From assembly GCF_000142905.1 (NCBI RefSeq), contig NW_013657678.1, positions 523,235 to 587,234 on the forward strand: a DNA stretch of 64,000 nucleotides, read 5' to 3'. Both the position numbers and the translations under genes were made by a program. Shown one piece after another: positions 32,401 through 42,307 of this stretch. The notes beneath the pieces were generated by a model. That model was given only the letters and a program-made list of their open reading frames with translations. It was not told the DNA's origin and ran no database searches. The stretch is from Thecamonas trahens ATCC 50062. Taxonomy: Eukaryota > Apusozoa > Apusomonadida > Apusomonadidae. Position 1 is the first letter of the stretch. Every line of letters starts with the position of its first letter.

Positions 32401-35126
32401 GAGATCCCTGAGCGGACGTCGGCGAGGTTGGCCATGATAAAGTCGCGGACTTGGGCCTCGTCCATGTCACCGGATGCAGTGTTCCGTTGGTCAAACTTGT
32501 TGACAAAGACGTAGGCCTCCTGGTCGACGTCGGCGGTGGCCTCGGCAATGGTGGCGTTGATGGCAACTTGCTCCTCCGAGTTGAGGGCGGCGTAGTTGAG
32601 GACAACGGCGACGATGGAGGCCTGCTTGAGAATGCGCTTGACGACGTCGGAGAGAATGTCCATGCCCTCCTCGTTGGGCCCGGGCGAGTCGATGAACGAG
32701 AGGCGGCCAAACATGCCGGTCTCGGCCATGACTGCAAACTCGAGCTCGACTTGCGGGAGATCCCGGAGCTCGGTGATGTGAAGCAGCGGGTTGGCACCAT
32801 CGATGTGAACGTACTCGCAGAGTCGAATTACGTCGTTGAGGGCAACAAGAGTGGTGTGGATAGCGTCGAGGCCGACAACAGGCGTGGGCGTAAAGTGAAG
32901 CTGCCCATTGACAACCATGTGGACAATGTCGTCGACAACCCTGTTGCCGAAAAACGAGGTCGTCTCGTCCTCGTAGGTTGCGGAAAAGTGGGCGGCGAGG
33001 GTGACGACGGTTGTGTTGAGGACGAGACAGGTCGACTCGGGAATGACGAGCGTGGGGAGCTTCTTGCCCTCAACATGTGTGATGAGCGTCGGAATGACGG
33101 TCATGGCCGTCGATCGCGAAGGGCAGACATCGAGGCCGACGAGACCTGAGATGGTTGACGACTTGCCAGCCTTCATGAGGCCGACCATGCCGACGTAGGT
33201 AGTGGCCGAGACGACGTCGCGGACAAGTCCCTCGAGCTCACCGGCCCACTGCGTATACTCGCCGAGGACCTCGAGCGAGGCCTCGCCGACCGAGTCGACG
33301 ACAGCCGACGAGGCCGAGACAAGGGTGTCGACGAGGGCAATGAGGGCAATGACCTCGCGCTGCCACTCGACCGACTCGAGCTCGGCACGCATTTCAGCAG
33401 CCTCGGCGGCGGCAGCCTCGCGCTTGGCTGATGCAGCCTTGAGCTTGCGAGCAAGCTGCCTTCGCGGCGCCGAGTCTGCCGCGATCTGAGCCTCGAGCCT
33501 GGATGCCGCGTCCGAATGGCGAGTCAGCCGCGCGTTGACCTCCGCCAGTCGTGCGAGCAGCTTGCCGCGCCGCGACTCGACGCCGGCAAGCTCCGGGAAC
33601 GACGGATGGTCTTGGCCCTGATGCGGGAGTGCGTGCGGACGAAGGACCGGCGGCGCACCACTCTCGAGCTGCGCGAGGAGCGCCGAGAGGATGCGCTCAG
33701 CGGTCGGGGCCGTGGGCGCGGCGAGGAGCGCGGCGAGTGCGGGCGAGCCAGCCACGTGGGCAAGCGTCGCTGGGTCAAAGCCGTGGCCCTGGGTGACAAA
33801 CAGTTCCTTGCGTCGCGAGGAGCGGACATCGGCCTGCTGGCCACCAACGTCACCAGCACGGAGCGCACGGAGTGCGCGGAGACGGCCGGAAAAGTAGGTG
33901 ATGAGGACGTCGCGGACAGCACGCGGGAGGACAGCCGGGAATGAGGCGAGCGACGGGCAGCGAAGGACGACGAGCTCGATGAAAAGCAGGGTCAGATCGC
34001 GGATAATCGGATTCGACGAGCCGAGGTGGTCGTCGAACCGGCGGAGGTGCGGCGGCATGACGGCGGCGTCAAATTCGACCGCAAAGTCATTGAGAGTGAG
34101 TAGGCCGAGTAGGTGACCGAGGGCGCGAAGAACGGTCGGCTCGTCGAGGGCGTCTTCAAGCGACGGCCGCCAGACCTTGTTTGCAGCGGCGAGAAGGAGG
34201 CCAAATATGATCGGCTTTCGCGAGCACTGCAGCGCCTGTGAGTCTTGCGAGCGGGTCCATAGGCCGGCGAGGGCATCGATGGCGTCGAGAGCGTTAGGCG
34301 CGGCGCGGAGGTCGTCGATGGCGGCAATAGTGGCGTCAACCATGGCGAGCTTGGACGACATGAGCTCGAGAACAAGGTCCGTTGTCACGTCCCCACTCGC
34401 AGCAACAATGAGGATCTGGTCGTCTTGCGCCGCAGCGAGCAAGAGGCCATCGCCAGCAAGGCACAGCTCTGCGGCGTGGTGCGAGTGGTAGTCAAAGACC
34501 CAGGCTGCGAGCGGAACCTCACCCTGTGCCACAAACAGGTCCTCGGCCAGGAGGCAAAAGTGGCTGAGCGTGGTCGCAGCGTCGACAACAAGAGTCACGA
34601 GGCGGGCAGATGCGGGCGAGTCGACGACACAGACGTGAAAGGCGACAAGATGGCCGGATGCTTCGAGCGGAAGCACGTCATCGGCAAACAGATGCTTGCG
34701 AAGATACTTTGGCCCGCCACCGTAGCGCTCAACAAGTCTCTCCCAAACAGCCTCCGGCACAAACACGCCATTGAGGTCCGAGATGGCGTTGGCGCGAGGC
34801 GATGACGACGACGACGAGGCTGGGAGCGAGGAGGGAGAGATCAACGATGAAGATGACGACGGCGATGATGTGGGACGAGAGGGCGAAGAGAGGGCCGACG
34901 AGGGAAGCAGGTGATGCTTGGAAGAGGTGGCGACCAACAGTGGTGCCAGCAGAGGGGTGTTGTTGATTGGCGGCGGAGTGGGGCCGCCCGACACCACATG
35001 CTTGTGCCACGCGAGGAACCAGTTGAACGAGAGGAGGCAGAGTGAGCTGTGCTCGACCTCGACGTTGCCTGCCGACTCGACAGATGACGCCACTGCCAGG
35101 CAGGCCGCCACTTCCTCGTTGTCCAT
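29449..35126 (-). CDS. DUSP-UBL-CrfC-like GTPase-pseudokinase protein (one frame break)
   Basis: ATG 35126; about 1,893 residues. Residues 24-150 look like a DUSP domain split by a Ser/Pro loop (LCLLSFNWFLAWHKHV, then VFVPEAVWERLVERYGGGPKYLRK). Residues 160-245 look like the UBL that follows DUSP in USP4/15 (LSHFCLLAEDLF...DDQILIV). After a helical region and coiled coil come the P-loop GLMKAGKS (about 645), DSPGPNE switch, NKFDQRN motif, FPVSAKFAQYANTARH, acidic linker and WVEDFARIAWGETW, all in the order of bacterial CrfC/YjdA. The C-terminus is kinase-like (YLAPELL, SDVYAMGMILYQLF) but lacks the VAIK lysine, HRD and DFG. The frame breaks between about 30450 and 30380, probably at A4 30410-30413. 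Paralogous to the gene at 1-5396. Probably a membrane- or ubiquitin-linked mechano-GTPase; its role is unknown. Confidence 0.83.
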
Positions 35127-35274
35127 GAGGAAGAGATGTGGTGAGTGAGAGTGTGTGGGTGTGTCGGGTGGTGTGAGTCGCGTGACTGGCAGAAGAGAGG
35201 ATGGGCGCCACGGGCAGTGGGAATGTGATGTATGGTTTATATTTCATTATTTTTGCCTCATAGTCCAACAATTG

Positions 35275-35355
35275 GAGCAGGTGGCCGAGTGGTTAAGGCG
35301 CTGTGTTCAGGTCGCAGTATCTTCGGATGCGCAGGTTCGAGTCCTGTCCTGCTCA
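35275..35355 (+). tRNA. tRNA-Leu(CAG), copy 1
   Basis: An 81-nt class II tRNA. Acceptor GAGCAGG/CCTGCTC pairs fully with discriminator A; D-arm GCC/GGC; anticodon stem CTGTG/CGCAG with loop TTCAGGT (anticodon CAG, reads CUG); variable arm ATC-TTCG-GAT; T-arm GCAGG-TTCGAGT-CCTGT. Box A (TGGCCGAGTGG) and box B (GGTTCGAGTCC) are intact. No intron and no encoded CCA. It suits the CTG/CTC-rich leucine codon use of the window. Confidence 0.96.
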
Positions 35356-35359
35356 GTTT

Positions 35360-35381
35360 GTTTTTTGCCCTTTTTTTTGCC
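35360..35381 (+). terminator. Pol III terminator of tRNA copy 1
   Basis: T6 and T8 runs start within about 10 bases of the mature 3' end, as expected for RNA polymerase III termination. Confidence 0.75.
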
Positions 35382-35454
35382 TCCGTGGCGCTGCTTGTGC
35401 ACTTGAATGTACACATAAAATACAGCTGCGACCTCATTACTCAACCTATACAAC

Positions 35455-35535
35455 GAGCAGGTGGCCGAGTGGTTAAGGCGCTGTGTTCAGGTCGCAGTAT
35501 CTTCGGATGCGCAGGTTCGAGTCCTGTCCTGCTCA
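35455..35535 (+). tRNA. tRNA-Leu(CAG), copy 2
   Basis: Identical over all 81 nt to the copy 180 bases upstream, same strand. The flanks differ immediately outside the mature ends (apart from one shared 3' G), so identity is limited to the tRNA itself. Confidence 0.96.
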
Positions 35536-35538
35536 GAT

Positions 35539-35549
35539 TTCTTTTTTTT
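35539..35549 (+). terminator. Pol III terminator of tRNA copy 2
   Basis: A T8 run close after the mature 3' end, typical for RNA polymerase III. Confidence 0.7.
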
Positions 35550-35871
35550 GCCTTGTGTTCGACCCTCTCGAGCACCAGCGCGATGTCATGGCAATGATGA
35601 CAAGGAGGATGTGTATGATGGTGATATCGGTGCTCGTCCTGGCAGTGGGCGGGACGTGGCGCGTTTGGTGAGCGGATGCAAGTACTCGCTGTCATGGCGC
35701 TGGCAGCAGGTGCTGGTCGGGATATTCGTGGGTTGGCGCCAAGACGGCGAGAAGGGCGGCAGCAGTAACAACCGCAATGCCGACGCCACCCAACGCCAGC
35801 CGCCACTACCACAGCCGCCACGTGTAGTCACCGCCTGGTGGGGTTGGGGTGCGTGTGGGTGTATTCCTGAC

Positions 35872-38711
35872 ATGGCGTTCTCGAGAGCTGCGCGATTCCG
35901 TTCTCGGAAGCCCTCGCCGGCGCTCGAGTTGGCAGATGTGGCTGGCGAGACCGATGGCGATGGCAGAACCGGTGATGGTGATGCGAGCTGGACGAGCGAG
36001 TACTCGGAGAGTGACATCGGCACAGCGTATGCAGCGACAACGTTTGGAGAGCGGGCTCCTGGTGTGCGGTTCGGGACAGGCGCTGCTCGGCGGGATGTTG
36101 GGCCCGACTTGTCATCATCGTCCGACTACGAGAGCTACTCGTCATCCCTGTCGGGATCGTACTCGTACTCTTACTCGCGATCGAGCAGTGTTGTCAGCGA
36201 GGAGGGCAGAGCATGGAAGAATCTTCTGCCGAGAGCAAGGATCAAGGGTGCAAGATTCGGGACGGCACCCAGGTTTGGGCAAGCGCCCAAGTGCTTCTCG
36301 ACGAGCTCGGGATCCAGCAGCGAGAGCTATGGGTACTATGACTCGTCGATTACGAGCTCGACGTTCAGCTCCAGCGAGGCTGTTGTCCGGTGCAAGGGCG
36401 GAGTCATCGGGAGGGCGCCGCGGATGCCGGGCTTTGGCGCGGGCGCCCAGCATGGTTCGAGCTCGGGCTCGGGTCTCGAGCTGGATATCGTGTATCCAGA
36501 CCCACACGTGCCCGGGCCACAGTGGCGGGTGCCAACGACGCCACCGACGCGGCTGCCGCATCAGCGCGAGCGCGAGCCGCCGTTGCGAAATGTCAACGCG
36601 GCTCTGGACGCGATCGAGCCGCGCCGCGGGAGCAAGGCTTCGTTTGCCAAGGCCAAGCGCGAGCTCTCACCGCCCAAGCCGGCAACATCAAGGCGGGCAA
36701 GCGCACTCGAGCCTCAGCTCGATGCGGTTCGGATCCGCGAGCCGGCATTCTCGTTTGGACGAGCCGCGGCGCGGCCAAAGAGCCCGAGCCCACCGCCTAG
36801 CCCGCTACCGTTGGGCGAGATGCTGCCGCCGGTGGCAGAGAGTGCTGGTGTTGGCCCGAGCGTGACATTTGGCAGGGCTAAGGCACGACCGGAGCCTATC
36901 TCACTCACGGCGCGGGTACCGCTGCGGAACCCGTCCATGGACGCGGTGCTCCCTGCGACGCCTGTGGCGTCGCTCACCCGGTCACAGCGCGAGGCTGCCG
37001 CGTCCTCAGCTCGGGATTGTCGTCCGCTCTATGCACCACCATCAGAGCTTGGCGAAGGGGCCGGACCTGCGCTGCCTCGCGCCCCGCGGTTGCCGCGGCC
37101 GGCATCGCCGGACGAGCGGCCGCTACCGGATCCCGCGTTTGACGCCTCTATCCGCGCTTCTGTCAACGGCGCACTGAGGCTCGACGGCTACGCGCCGCGG
37201 CCAAGCCCGACAGCAGTATCGGCGGCAGCACGGGTTCCGCTCCGCAACATTGATGCAGCACTGGCGGCGACCGAGCCGGCAGTCCCAGGCGGTCGGATGG
37301 GCTACGCTCAGCTCCGCGGCGATCACTTTGCCACCGACGGCGACATTCTCGTTCTGCACCCCGACTGGGAAGCAGTCTTGCCACGGGCTCCGGGCCAGAC
37401 CATGGCGCGGGCAGCTGCTGAGCCGGTCGGGCTCGACAGTGACGATGAGGTACCAGGCCCTGGCGCGTACGAGCCGGTTGTAAGCGAGAACGTACCGGGC
37501 GGCGTCATCGGCGAAGCGGCTCGGGCGCCGACAAAGGTCGCTGCGAGCCGTAGCCCCGGACCCGGATCGTACGACCTGCGCGCCGCGCTAGATGCCGTGT
37601 TTGGCAACGTACCAGGCGCTGCACTCGATGTTACCGGCCGTGGGGCTCGGAGTGGCTGGGCGGCGACCGGCAGTGTGACGACTCGGGTACCGCTGCTCGC
37701 TATGGATGCGCCAGGATTGGGCAAAGCCATAACGGGCCCAGCCACGTTTGGGCGCGCTGCTCACGACGATGCACCAGAGGCTGACGATCGCGTCTACGAT
37801 GTCAGCTGGAGCGGCGTCGAGCCGGCGGTGCCGGCGGCACGCGTGTTGTCACGGCCGCTGGCAAAAGAACCCGTGATGGGCGCGGCGCCCTCGACATTCA
37901 GTGGAACGCAGTTGAGGCGCTGCCGCGGTCTGCAGTAGTGCCAGCAGCTGAGCGGATGACAAGTGCGGCGACAATCACATCGAGAATCGGCGGCTACGTG
38001 GTGAACCACGCGAGCGTCGAGGCTGCGTCACAGGCGGCGGTGTTTGGCGGTGCGGTGGCGCGGCCTGATGTTTGCGCACCGAACGGGACTAGCGCCGGCA
38101 TCGGGCCGGGGGCGTACGACGTGGCGCGCGGCGAGGAACTGACCCGTGCGCGAACGATCGGCGGCGTCATATCCCTCTTGGTCGCTGCAGCGTCAATGGG
38201 TAGCAGCGATGTGGGTCCTGGCAGCTACGACGTGACCGGCGCATGCGCCGCGCTCGCCAAACATGTTCCCGCGGCTGTGTTTGGCGCATCGCGGACAGGG
38301 CTCACACGCGAGCAACGCGGGGTGCTGAAGCAGATCACGCTGTATGAGTTGCTCTTTCGGCTCCCGCCGGGACTGGAGAACGCGCCGGCTGCCCTCGCAG
38401 CGCTGGAGCGGGCACGCAGCGGTGCCGGGGCAGGCACTGGACCGGGACCTGGTGACTACGATGCCGACGACCGCGCGGTGCGAAAGCGGGTGGTGGGTGG
38501 AGCAGTGGGCAAGGCCGGGATGGGCCCTGTCTGCCGCGGCGAGGACATCCTGCTCTGGGACGTGCTGTTTGGACCCGGAATGGGCAGCTTGGCGCGCACC
38601 GAGCTGCCGGCTGCCGCAGTCAAGCCCAAAGGACAGGCGCGTCGGCGACGCAAGAGTCGGCCACGGGCGCTTGCCTGGCTGGGAGCGGACAAACGTGTCA
38701 AGGGGGAGTGA
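35872..38711 (+). CDS. SHIPPO/STPGR (sperm-tail PG-rich) repeat protein (one frame break)
   Basis: ATG 35872 (MAFSRAARFRS). After a Ser/Tyr-rich N-terminal region the protein has repeated short motifs: FGRA-type boxes, VPLRN-x3-AL boxes and at least five PGPG-x-Y boxes (PGPGAYE, PGPGSYD, GPGAYDV, GPGSYDV, GPGDYD), the hallmark of STPGR/ODF3-like proteins. These are microtubule inner proteins or axonemal and sperm-tail proteins in other eukaryotes. The frame changes at about 37885 within GGCGCGGCGCCC; one added base joins V-M-G-A to L-D-I-Q-W-N-A-V-E, which then mirrors the preceding repeat (D-V-S-W-S-G-V-E). The C-terminus is basic (RRRRKSRPR). About 946 residues. Likely a flagellar axoneme component. 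Confidence 0.8.
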
Positions 38712-38763
38712 GACAAGTCAGGACGGGTGTGTTCATGACGGCAGAAACCGAGGTCGGCGGCGG

Positions 38764-40359
38764 CTAGCGGTAAAGATGGCCGGAGCCGAGGACGTTGCGA
38801 ACGTCGTCGACGTGAGTCAGCTCCTCGAGGAACGGAATGAGGTCAAGGAGCTCGGTATCCTCCATGTCGTCAAACCAGGAGGTGCATGCGACGGCATTGT
38901 CGGGATCAAAGAGGTAGGAGACAGGCGAGTTGTCAACAATGAGGATGCCGGCCATGTCGCGGCCGAGGGCAGAGAGGTCCTTGACAAAGTTGCCCTTGGT
39001 GGAGACGCACGAGTCGCGGTAGAGGCGGGAGCGGACGACCTTATGGGCGTCGAGGAGGTCGATGACCGGGTTTGCGTACTTTGCGAGCGAGGCGGTATAA
39101 ATGACGACCTCGTAGAGCTCGCCCATGCGGCGGAGGAACTCGTCACAGTGCGGCCGCACGAGGACGTACACCATGTGGGTCTCACCCTCGATCTCAACGG
39201 GGACAATAAATGACGAGTTCTCGGTGGGTCGGAACGACGAGTGGACAAGGGTCTCATCGAGGTCAAGGACAAGAGTCTTCTTGCCGACGTCTGCCGGGTG
39301 CATCGGGCCGAGCAGACCGTAGTCGTAGTTGGGCTCAACAACCGGCGGCGGGCTTGGCTGGCCGCCACCGTAGCTGGGCACGACAGCGCCGGGCGCCTGG
39401 CCGGCATCCGAGGCGGCAAACATGGTCATCTGGGTGCCATCAGCAGGGGTGTAGCCGGTAGCGGCGGCCCCGTTTGCTACCGGCAACAGTGTGTTCGAGT
39501 CGGTGCCTTGCTGGCCTGCGGCGACTGGGCCGGGCGCACCTGGGTCTCCGCCCTGGGCTGGAGCGTTGGACGGCGGAGGGCGAGAGCCACAGCAGCAGAT
39601 TTTGTCCCAGAACGACGGTGGCGGGGCTGCGGCGTGCTGCTGGCCCTGGTGCTGCTGCTGGCCCTGGTGCTGCATCTGGCCGTGCTGCATGTGCTGCATT
39701 TGGCCGTGCTGCTGCTGATGGAGCATTTGCATCTGCTGCGGGTGTTGCTGGCCTTGCGGCATGTGATGATGGTGGTGGTGCTGCTGCTGCATGTGATGCT
39801 GCTGTGCCAAGTGCTGCATCTGGATCTGCTGCGCCGCAGCCTGCTGCTGATGCAGCGACTGAGCAGGCGGCGGCGAGCCTTGACTCCCACCGGTAGCTGC
39901 AGCACCACCCGATCCTGGCGGAGGGATAGCGGTGGGATACATGGGCGGCGGAGTGGCATGTTGACCGGGACCAGGCCCCGCGCCAGTCCTTGCTCCACCC
40001 GCTGCACCGCCGTACGAGTAGGCAGGCATGTATGCCACGGGTCTGTTTGACGGATGGACGCCATGTTGCTGTTGATGAGCCTGAGGAGGACCACCAGCAC
40101 CAGCATGTGTTGATGGATACCTCGATCCCCGACCAGTACCAGTACCCGAACCATTTCCACTAGATCCACCACTTGCGTTCCCGGCTCCCATTCCACTCAC
40201 ACTCCCTCCTCCGGAACCACCTCCACTCCCACCCCCCCCTCGGCCTCTCCGTCTTTGCATGCGAGCGGCTTGGATTTGGGCATGGGTAAGTCCATGACCA
40301 CCACCACTTCCTCCACTACCGTCAGGTCGCGCAACTTGGGTAATAAGGTGCTCAGCCAT
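38764..40359 (-). CDS. CTD small phosphatase-like (FCP/SCP family) with Gln/His/Gly-rich N-terminus
   Basis: Complete 531-residue frame from ATG 40359. Residues about 355-525 are an FCP1-homology (HAD) phosphatase domain: nucleophile motif [58 protein letters not shown] and IVDNSP, the order seen in CTDSP1/2 and Dullard. It should dephosphorylate Ser/Thr, classically in the RNA polymerase II CTD. The first 340 residues are low complexity: Gly/Ser tracts, then Gln/His/Met repeats and a run of six His, probably disordered. A CCC cluster (KICCCGS, near residue 265) could be palmitoylated, which would place it on membranes as in some SCPs; that is inference. No frame break. Confidence 0.9.
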   Translation of the reverse strand: MAEHLITQVARPDGSGGSGGGHGLTHAQIQAARMQRRRGRGGGGSGGGSGGGSVSGMGAGNASGGSSGNGSGTGTGRGSRYPSTHAGAGGPPQAHQQQHGVHPSNRPVAYMPAYSYGGAAGGARTGAGPGPGQHATPPPMYPTAIPPPGSGGAAATGGSQGSPPPAQSLHQQQAAAQQIQMQHLAQQHHMQQQHHHHHHMPQGQQHPQQMQMLHQQQHGQMQHMQHGQMQHQGQQQHQGQQHAAAPPPSFWDKICCCGSRPPPSNAPAQGGDPGAPGPVAAGQQGTDSNTLLPVANGAAATGYTPADGTQMTMFAASDAGQAPGAVVPSYGGGQPSPPPVVEPNYDYGLLGPMHPADVGKKTLVLDLDETLVHSSFRPTENSSFIVPVEIEGETHMVYVLVRPHCDEFLRRMGELYEVVIYTASLAKYANPVIDLLDAHKVVRSRLYRDSCVSTKGNFVKDLSALGRDMAGILIVDNSPVSYLFDPDNAVACTSWFDDMEDTELLDLIPFLEELTHVDDVRNVLGSGHLYR

Positions 40360-40537
40360 GGTGCACCCTACTCAAAGGGAGTTCCCACTGGTCTGAAGAC
40401 AAGAGTACCCGCCCTTGTCCTCCCCTTCCCCCTCCCCCCCTCCCCCCCCCCTCCTACCCTCACCGAGGCCGCTCCCTCCCTTGCTGCCGTTTGCCGCTCG
40501 TTTTGGCGGTTGCGGCAATGGCGAGGGGAGAAATCCC

Positions 40538-40555
40538 GGCTAAAAAAATATGCGC
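40538..40555 (+). promoter_or_regulatory. Candidate recurrent promoter motif, copy 1
   Basis: Consensus GGCY, A7-10, TATGCGC. It lies about 180 bases upstream of the phosphatase ATG (opposite strand) and 660 bases upstream of CDC123. It occurs again at 44501. The function is a guess based only on recurrence. Confidence 0.3.
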
Positions 40556-40845
40556 TCGTAGCGAAGAGGCGGCTTGGTTGGTTGCTTTTCCCCAGCCTCC
40601 TCCCCAGCTATGGTAACATGGTAGTTTATCTGTATTATGCATGTGCGTTGCTACGCGAGGTATGAAATGCTTGCTGTGGCTCCTGAAGTTGCTGTGATGG
40701 CGGTGTGGTCCTACCTGCCAAGCAGGTGCTGAGCAGAGAGTCTGGCAGTTTTTTGGGCCTCCTACTTCCATGGGCAAACAGTTCCGAGCCCAATGGCTTG
40801 ATATGTCCTCGCAGCTTGGCGATGGGCCTGTCAGAATGGCATCGA

Positions 40846-40867
40846 CCCCCCCCCCCCCCCCCCCCCC
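40846..40867 (+). repeat. C22 homopolymer
   Basis: An uninterrupted run of 22 C in the spacer upstream of CDC123. Confidence 0.9.
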
Positions 40868-41215
40868 TGCGTATCATGAGCCACTGACGGGCCCTGGACG
40901 TGTGTGGCTGAGGGTAAGACAGGCAGTATGCTGGTGGTGCGTCGTTAATTGGCGTGAACGTTTGTTGGCCCGCAAGTCTGTCACTGATGTTCGTCTCGAT
41001 CTTGCTCCTCGCTCACCAAGAATAGCAAGTATCGTCGGCGACGTGTTGGCTGTAGTGTGGGGAGAGGTTACATCATCGATCATAGGCGATGTTGTCAATG
41101 CCAGCGACGGTGCGGGGGGCGAACCATTCCTTCCCATGGAAGCCGAGCTCCAAACCCACCCCGTCACATCACACACTGATTACACTCGACTGCGCGCTGC
41201 CCCACACCGCGGACC

Positions 41216-42307
41216 ATGGACATGCCAAGGAGCCGCAAACAGCAGCATCTTCCGTTTGATGTCGAGTCGTGGTACTCCATTCTGACTGTGAGTCCAAGTT
41301 TGACCTTTCCCACCACCTTTCTCGACTTTCCGCCGACAGCTGCCGCCGCTGTCGTCGCCAGCTACCGCGCGCGCTACTGCGGCGATGCCGAACCAAGCGC
41401 CGAGGCGGAAGCCGAGCTCGATCAAGTGCAACATGCCCTGGATATCAGTCTCGCGAGTCCTGACTTTGCCGATGGTGCATTTGTTCGCCTCTCGTCGAGG
41501 TCGCCAAAGGACGGGGAGCCGCTACACGGCGCTGGAGCCGCGTTGCGCTCGGCGTACCTGGCGGCGCGGGCAGCACGGGTGGCGTCGACGATGGCCGCGC
41601 TCGGATGCTCAGATAACGCACCAGGCCTACTGGCCAATGCTCAGTTTCTCGCGGTCGCGGATGTGACGGCGCCGCTGCTCCGGGTCACGTCAGGCGCTGA
41701 GGCCATGGCACTGATACTCTCGTCGGAACGGGTGTTCGCGGACATGCTCCTCGCGCTCGACTGCGCTGACGACAGATGCTGGGCGACGCAGGTGGCTATC
41801 CGGGCGTGGGACTCGAACGTCGATCCGAGCGCAGAGTTCCGGCTCTTTGTGTACAACGGGCGGCTAGCGGCTATCTCGCAGTACAACCACTATGTGGTTG
41901 TGCCAGGGCTTGTGGACCGCGTCGACGCGCTCCGCCCGGTCCTGGTCGAGGCGTGGCTTGCAGTCGACGCTCGGCTTCGCGCCTCGGCATCAAGCATCGA
42001 CTATGCGTCGTATGTGCTTGATGTGGGCGTCTACGCTGACAACGCGTCGTGGATTGTCATCGAGCTCAACCCGTTTGCCATCTCGACAGGTGGCGCCCTC
42101 TTCTCCTGGACCGCCGACGCCGCACTCCTTCATCCGGCCTCCCAAGCAGAGGTCGACAAGGTGCCATTCCGGGTCCACGACGAGCTCTTACCGCAACTTG
42201 CCGACATGGGCGAGTACGTCGAAAGCGAGCTCTTCGCCCGATGCACTCTGCCGACGGTGCCTCCACAACCGCCTCTTCAAGCCGGCGGCTGGTGCGTGCT
42301 GCTTTGA
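41216..42307 (+). CDS. CDC123: CDC123 (D123 family) eIF2 assembly factor
   Basis: Complete 363-residue frame from ATG 41216. The family order is clear: a WY...L...TFPTTFL N-terminus, FVRLSSRSPKD (ATP-grasp-like nucleotide contact), SERVFADMLLAL, EFRLFVYNGRLAAISQYNHY, and WIVIELNPFA with the acidic/Asn metal site. CDC123 is a cytosolic ATP-dependent chaperone that joins eIF2-alpha and -gamma. The protein ends in C-V-L-L, a possible type I geranylgeranylation box, which I do not know from this family. The last 31 bases overlap the 3' end of the convergent CysRS gene. A GTGAGT...ACAG decoy at 41288-41339 should not be spliced. Confidence 0.92.
   Translation: MDMPRSRKQQHLPFDVESWYSILTVSPSLTFPTTFLDFPPTAAAAVVASYRARYCGDAEPSAEAEAELDQVQHALDISLASPDFADGAFVRLSSRSPKDGEPLHGAGAALRSAYLAARAARVASTMAALGCSDNAPGLLANAQFLAVADVTAPLLRVTSGAEAMALILSSERVFADMLLALDCADDRCWATQVAIRAWDSNVDPSAEFRLFVYNGRLAAISQYNHYVVVPGLVDRVDALRPVLVEAWLAVDARLRASASSIDYASYVLDVGVYADNASWIVIELNPFAISTGGALFSWTADAALLHPASQAEVDKVPFRVHDELLPQLADMGEYVESELFARCTLPTVPPQPPLQAGGWCVLL

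Larger units (their letters stand above)
40360..41215. other. Intergenic divergent region
   Basis: About 856 bases between divergent phosphatase and CDC123 genes. It contains C-rich runs (40430-40455), an AT-rich motif at 40538-40555 that recurs at 44501-44521, and a 22-base C run (40846-40867). No gene is supported. Confidence 0.6.

Noticed and set aside
35461-35871. Upstream extension of the SHIPPO frame through tRNA copy 2 (start in the tRNA)
   Set aside because: It would translate a tRNA gene and has no ATG there; ATG 35872 gives a sensible start.
40770-41285. Plus-strand open frame in the spacer before CDC123
   Set aside because: It runs through a 22-base C homopolymer and into CDC123 in a different frame; no domain or codon bias.
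41288-41339. GTGAGT...CCGACAG segment inside CDC123 that looks like a 52-base intron
   Set aside because: Removing it would break the frame and delete the conserved TFPTTFL segment of the family; the unspliced reading fits CDC123.
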